Virus record (IMG/VR): IMGVR_UViG_3300047560_001581
Location: 1-64,000 of that record
Strand: one strand, 5' to 3'
DNA from: a virus
Length of the DNA: 64,000 bases
The notes beneath the pieces were generated by a model. That model was not told where the DNA came from, ran no database searches, and was given only the letters and a program-made list of their open reading frames with translations. Position numbers and translations under genes: made by a program. Position 1 is the first letter of the stretch, and each line of letters starts with the position of its first letter. Below are positions 62,301-64,000 of this stretch, in pieces.

Positions 62301-63276
62301 ATACGTTACCTGTAGCAGAAACTACACCACCTGTTGTTAAGTTACCACCAGATACGTTACCTGTAGCAGAAACTACACCACTAGTAGTGATGTTACCACC
62401 GTCAACGTTACCAGTTGCTGTTACTGTGCCGCTTGTCTCTAAGTTACCAACGTTAGCAGTACCAGTTACGTTAGCAGTACCACCAGTAGATAAATTACCG
62501 CCAGTGATAGTACCGGTTACTGACAATGCATTTGTTGACTTGTCAAATGTTAAACCTGCAACGCCGTTTACGTTACCGCCATCATTGAACTGAACATATG
62601 TGTCAGAGCCTTTAGCTGCGATAGTACCAGTGAATGTACCAGTGATGTTACCAGTTACATTCAAGTCGCCGCCGATGTTGGCATCACCAACTGTGGTCAA
62701 CGAATCAACGTTAGCTTCTGCATTAGAAACAATGTTAGCAAAGTTTGCAGTACCAGAAACATCTAAACCAGTTAGTGTACCTAAGCTAGTAATGTTACCC
62801 TGTGCGTTACCAGTAACGTTACCTGCATATGCAGACATGTTAGCATTGTTAACTGTACCTGTAACGTTAGCACCAGTAATGTTACCTAATGTGTCACCTT
62901 CACCTTTGAAGTGTAAACCATGAACGTTACCATATGTACCGATTGTTACTTTGTTGTTTGCTGAGTCAAACGTTGTTGTATCTGCAAATGCGAACTCAGC
63001 ATTTGTATGATCCCAACCCATGAAGCCGTCTTTAGCAGCTCCATCATTATATTTTAAGATAAGACCGCGTTCTTTGCCATCGTTAGTAGCATCAGCGCCA
63101 CCAGCGCCGCCGCCCAATGTCATCACTGGATCTTCAATTTGTGTTACTGTTGAATCAACAGTAGTTGTTGTGCCCTGAATCGTAATGTTACCAGTAACAA
63201 CTAAGTCTAACGTGGTTAGTGTAGAATCGACATTAGCGTTACCGTAAATTCTGGTGCCGTCTTTTAATTTTGCCAT
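59356..63276 (-). CDS. Very long tail fibre shaft
   Basis: The product is 1306 residues. The N-terminus is MAKLKDGTRIYGNANVDSTL. A folded module with TVTQIEDPVMTLGGGAGG, KERGLILKYNDG and DGFMGWDHTNAEFAFAD occurs at about residues 40-110 and again near 670-745 as TVTQLTDPLFELGGGANG, MDRGLLLHRYDG and DSFIGWDEANAQFVVG. Between and after these are many 17-residue units such as VSATGNVSGGNLTTGG. Near residue 810 is KEYEIVTHGTTDFTAIGAADNNVGTRFTATG, a widespread phage-fibre module. It is the longest pure shaft in the window. AAAAGG lies before the ATG; a weak ACTAAATT lies further up. Confidence 0.82.
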   Translation of the reverse strand: MAKLKDGTRIYGNANVDSTLTTLDLVVTGNITIQGTTTTVDSTVTQIEDPVMTLGGGAGGADATNDGKERGLILKYNDGAAKDGFMGWDHTNAEFAFADTTTFDSANNKVTIGTYGNVHGLHFKGEGDTLGNITGANVTGTVNNANMSAYAGNVTGNAQGNITSLGTLTGLDVSGTANFANIVSNAEANVDSLTTVGDANIGGDLNVTGNITGTFTGTIAAKGSDTYVQFNDGGNVNGVAGLTFDKSTNALSVTGTITGGNLSTGGTANVTGTANVGNLETSGTVTATGNVDGGNITTSGVVSATGNVSGGNLTTGGVVSATGNVSGANLVTLGGVYGNIGTFTGNASAANISTDGLIVATGSITGGSLVTGGGANVTGTANVGNLVSPGSANITGNIDGANLNTTGVVSATGNITGGNLVTSGTANIGNLVIAGRITGDLLPDTNYGGNLGSSSYAWKDLWLSGTTINLGTQTITSNTNTVSVSSDLGANNIIITNNANVGNLNASGTIVGANVTANNLTNTHITFAGTGGLLTDSANLTFNTTTKELSADLLKGTLTTAAQPNVTSVGTLTSLTVSGQSNVADILIDGDANITGNVNIGGVVIANGEITAASFNTEGHVTATGDFDGANATFSGTLSAGDTTINGNLTVTGTTTSVNTTVTQLTDPLFELGGGANGAALGTADGMDRGLLLHRYDGGAVDSFIGWDEANAQFVVGSNVSVTDNVVTVNEYGDWKAGNATFTGNIQGENLNIGGVIIANGNITSNGYFTGNLVGDVIGNISGNIKVAGGNGSIQFATNVSEHVGSGLPATTIVSGKEYEIVTHGTTDFTAIGAADNNVGTRFTATGAGTGTGTAGLVSTYGDLSNDGSNLTYDVSTGVLTVGGNVEVGGILTDNYYYANGDAVDFQQAAGGDNEIQFNTGDNFAASANLTFNDTTQVLAVTGKVTASNVTVSSLTSGTLTVAGTGGALQDATGLTYSGTTLTTGNASVTTTLTSGNVKVSALTAGSVVLAGADGLLTQDTELTYDSATNTLTANNVTATEKVAAANVSASSLTAGRVTFAGSAGLLVDNGNLTYDGPTNVLSVTGGNVSANYINGTYITGNGSALTNLAGGNVTGQVGNALVAGTVYTGAQPNITSTGTLTELTVEGAVDLGDVGNIAVAGGTDGQFLKTDGSGSLSWATVDSSSVSKGTSNVSIPTADGNVLIVSGGNTVLTVSGLGANVTGYVDVTGDINANNITANGTLSALGNTDSTSSITGTLTVTGGIGATGNIYTGHSVGFANNNGGTASAAYIQFNATANSLDFIFN

Positions 63277-63315
63277 TTTATTTTCCTTTTATTCTTTATG
63301 GTTAATTTAGTGTCT

Positions 63316-64000
63316 TTACACTATACCTGTAACTTCATCAAATTCATTCTTAACTAGCAACTCACCATGCTTATGCTGTTTCATTGCGCCGTTGTACGTA
63401 ATTGATAATGGTGTCAATGCATCATATGTTGCACTACCCACGTTTGTAACTGATTTGCTCGTTCCCGAACTGTCAGTTACCATTGTTCCTGAGCTTGCTA
63501 CTTTCAATAGTAACTTTGTTTCAGAACCAGTAATCGCAGCGATGTTAACGCTACTTGCTTGTGTAGCACTGAATGGAGCAATAGGAGTACTGAAATTATC
63601 AGTATACACTGCTACACCTTTTACTACACGGAAATTTGTTAGTTGTCCAGTGAAGTAGCCATCAGTAGATCCTGATGTGCCTGACTGACCTGTAACATCA
63701 GTGTTTACTTCACCGCCGATTGCTAATGCACGTGATGCAGTTGAGTTGAATGGTGTTGTATCAGTAATCACTGACTTACCATTCACATATACTGCTGCAT
63801 GGGTTGAATCTTCTTTGACTAATGCTACATGGAACCATTGGTTTTGTGGAACAATGTTAGAACCACTACCAACAGGTGCACCAGCACCATTCCAGTAATA
63901 CAATACTGATCCTAGCATCTCAACGTTGTCACCGTCTGGGAAAGACCACAAACGTTGATAACTCGTTGATGTGGTATAGAACCAACCTTCAACTGTAAAT
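63316..64000 (-). CDS. LamG-like domain protein (5' end outside window)
   Basis: The frame is open from 63316 to the right edge with no start in the window; a TTG at 63951 is internal. At least 227 residues are visible. They cover FTVEGWFYTTSTSYQRLWSF, QWFHVALVKEDSTHAAVYVNGKSV, RALAIGGEVN and FRVVKGVAVYTDNFSTPIAPF, the same LamG-like layout as the eight domains of the giant at 40126-46641. The tail GELLVKNEFDEVTGIV resembles the end of the 77-residue protein. It is probably another lectin-like fibre adhesin; the number of domains is unknown. A short TAGTGT/ACACTA hairpin (63308-63323) covers its stop. Confidence 0.8.
   Translation of the reverse strand, partial: FTVEGWFYTTSTSYQRLWSFPDGDNVEMLGSVLYYWNGAGAPVGSGSNIVPQNQWFHVALVKEDSTHAAVYVNGKSVITDTTPFNSTASRALAIGGEVNTDVTGQSGTSGSTDGYFTGQLTNFRVVKGVAVYTDNFSTPIAPFSATQASSVNIAAITGSETKLLLKVASSGTMVTDSSGTSKSVTNVGSATYDALTPLSITYNGAMKQHKHGELLVKNEFDEVTGIV

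Noticed and set aside
59860-62923. Plus-strand Val/Pro/Thr-rich open frames opposite fibre shafts
   Set aside because: They mirror the repeated minus-strand shaft codons and have no independent signals.
63308-63323. Hairpin TAGTGT/ACACTA as a terminator
   Set aside because: The stem has only 6 base pairs, there is no U-tract, and it overlaps the stop codon.
63949-63951. Start codon (TTG) for the right-edge LamG protein
   Set aside because: The frame continues upstream to the window edge with LamG sequence (FTVEGWFYTT), so the gene is cut by the edge and TTG is internal.
1-64000. tRNA genes, integrase or attachment sites
   Set aside because: I saw no cloverleaf-like sequence, recombinase motif or att-type repeat.

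Overview
The window is part of a large, AT-rich, T4-like (myovirus) bacteriophage genome, probably from an aquatic phage of a Gram-negative host. The assignment rests on genes and signals seen together: a class Ia ribonucleotide reductase pair with glutaredoxin, a PAAR spike-tip protein, a SleB-type lysin, an S74-type fibre chaperone, gp38-like glycine-rich proteins, and repeated copies of an octamer close to the T4 late promoter TATAAATA. The host and the exact phage genus cannot be read from the sequence. There are no tRNA genes, CRISPR arrays or insertion sequences, and no gene-free stretch longer than about 50 bases.

Layout. (1) 1-7575 is an enzyme-rich island on both strands: a PYG-repeat propeller protein (partial), a PLP-dependent enzyme, a radical SAM protein, an SGNH hydrolase, a fragmentary kinase, three related 2OG-Fe(II) oxygenase-like proteins with a CX5R phosphatase among them, and a second propeller protein. 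(2) 7556-10278 is a minus-strand operon of an FkbM methyltransferase, an SGNH hydrolase, a stand-alone mini adenylate-forming enzyme and a GNAT-like protein. (3) 10327-14384 holds an exported small protein, a conserved unknown, the SleB lysin, a 682-residue structural protein, PAAR and a small conserved protein. (4) 14386-18939 is nucleotide metabolism: Grx, PGDYG, NrdB, NrdA and one unknown. (5) 18967-22507 is a second surface-chemistry operon headed by a sulfotransferase under a perfect TATAAATA box. (6) 22537-64000 is a continuous, about 41-kb, minus-strand locus of tail-fibre and adhesin genes.

The fibre locus is modular. Long low-complexity shafts with NITSVGTL-type repeats alternate with likely receptor-binding or tip proteins. 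These include three seven-bladed RCC1 propellers, one SPDG propeller, four glycine-rich proteins (three next to a small partner gene), a 2171-residue array of eight LamG-like domains, a partial second LamG protein, two DUF4376-like proteins, one S74 chaperone and a secreted-type subtilisin protease. Identical DNA blocks inside different shafts suggest recombination between them.

Genes are tightly coupled by ATGA or TAATG overlaps. Late-promoter-like boxes sit at gene borders, often over the stop codon of the gene before. At several starts the box lies only 4-8 bases before the ATG, which predicts leaderless late mRNAs. Functions are inferred from motifs read by eye; no database search was run.
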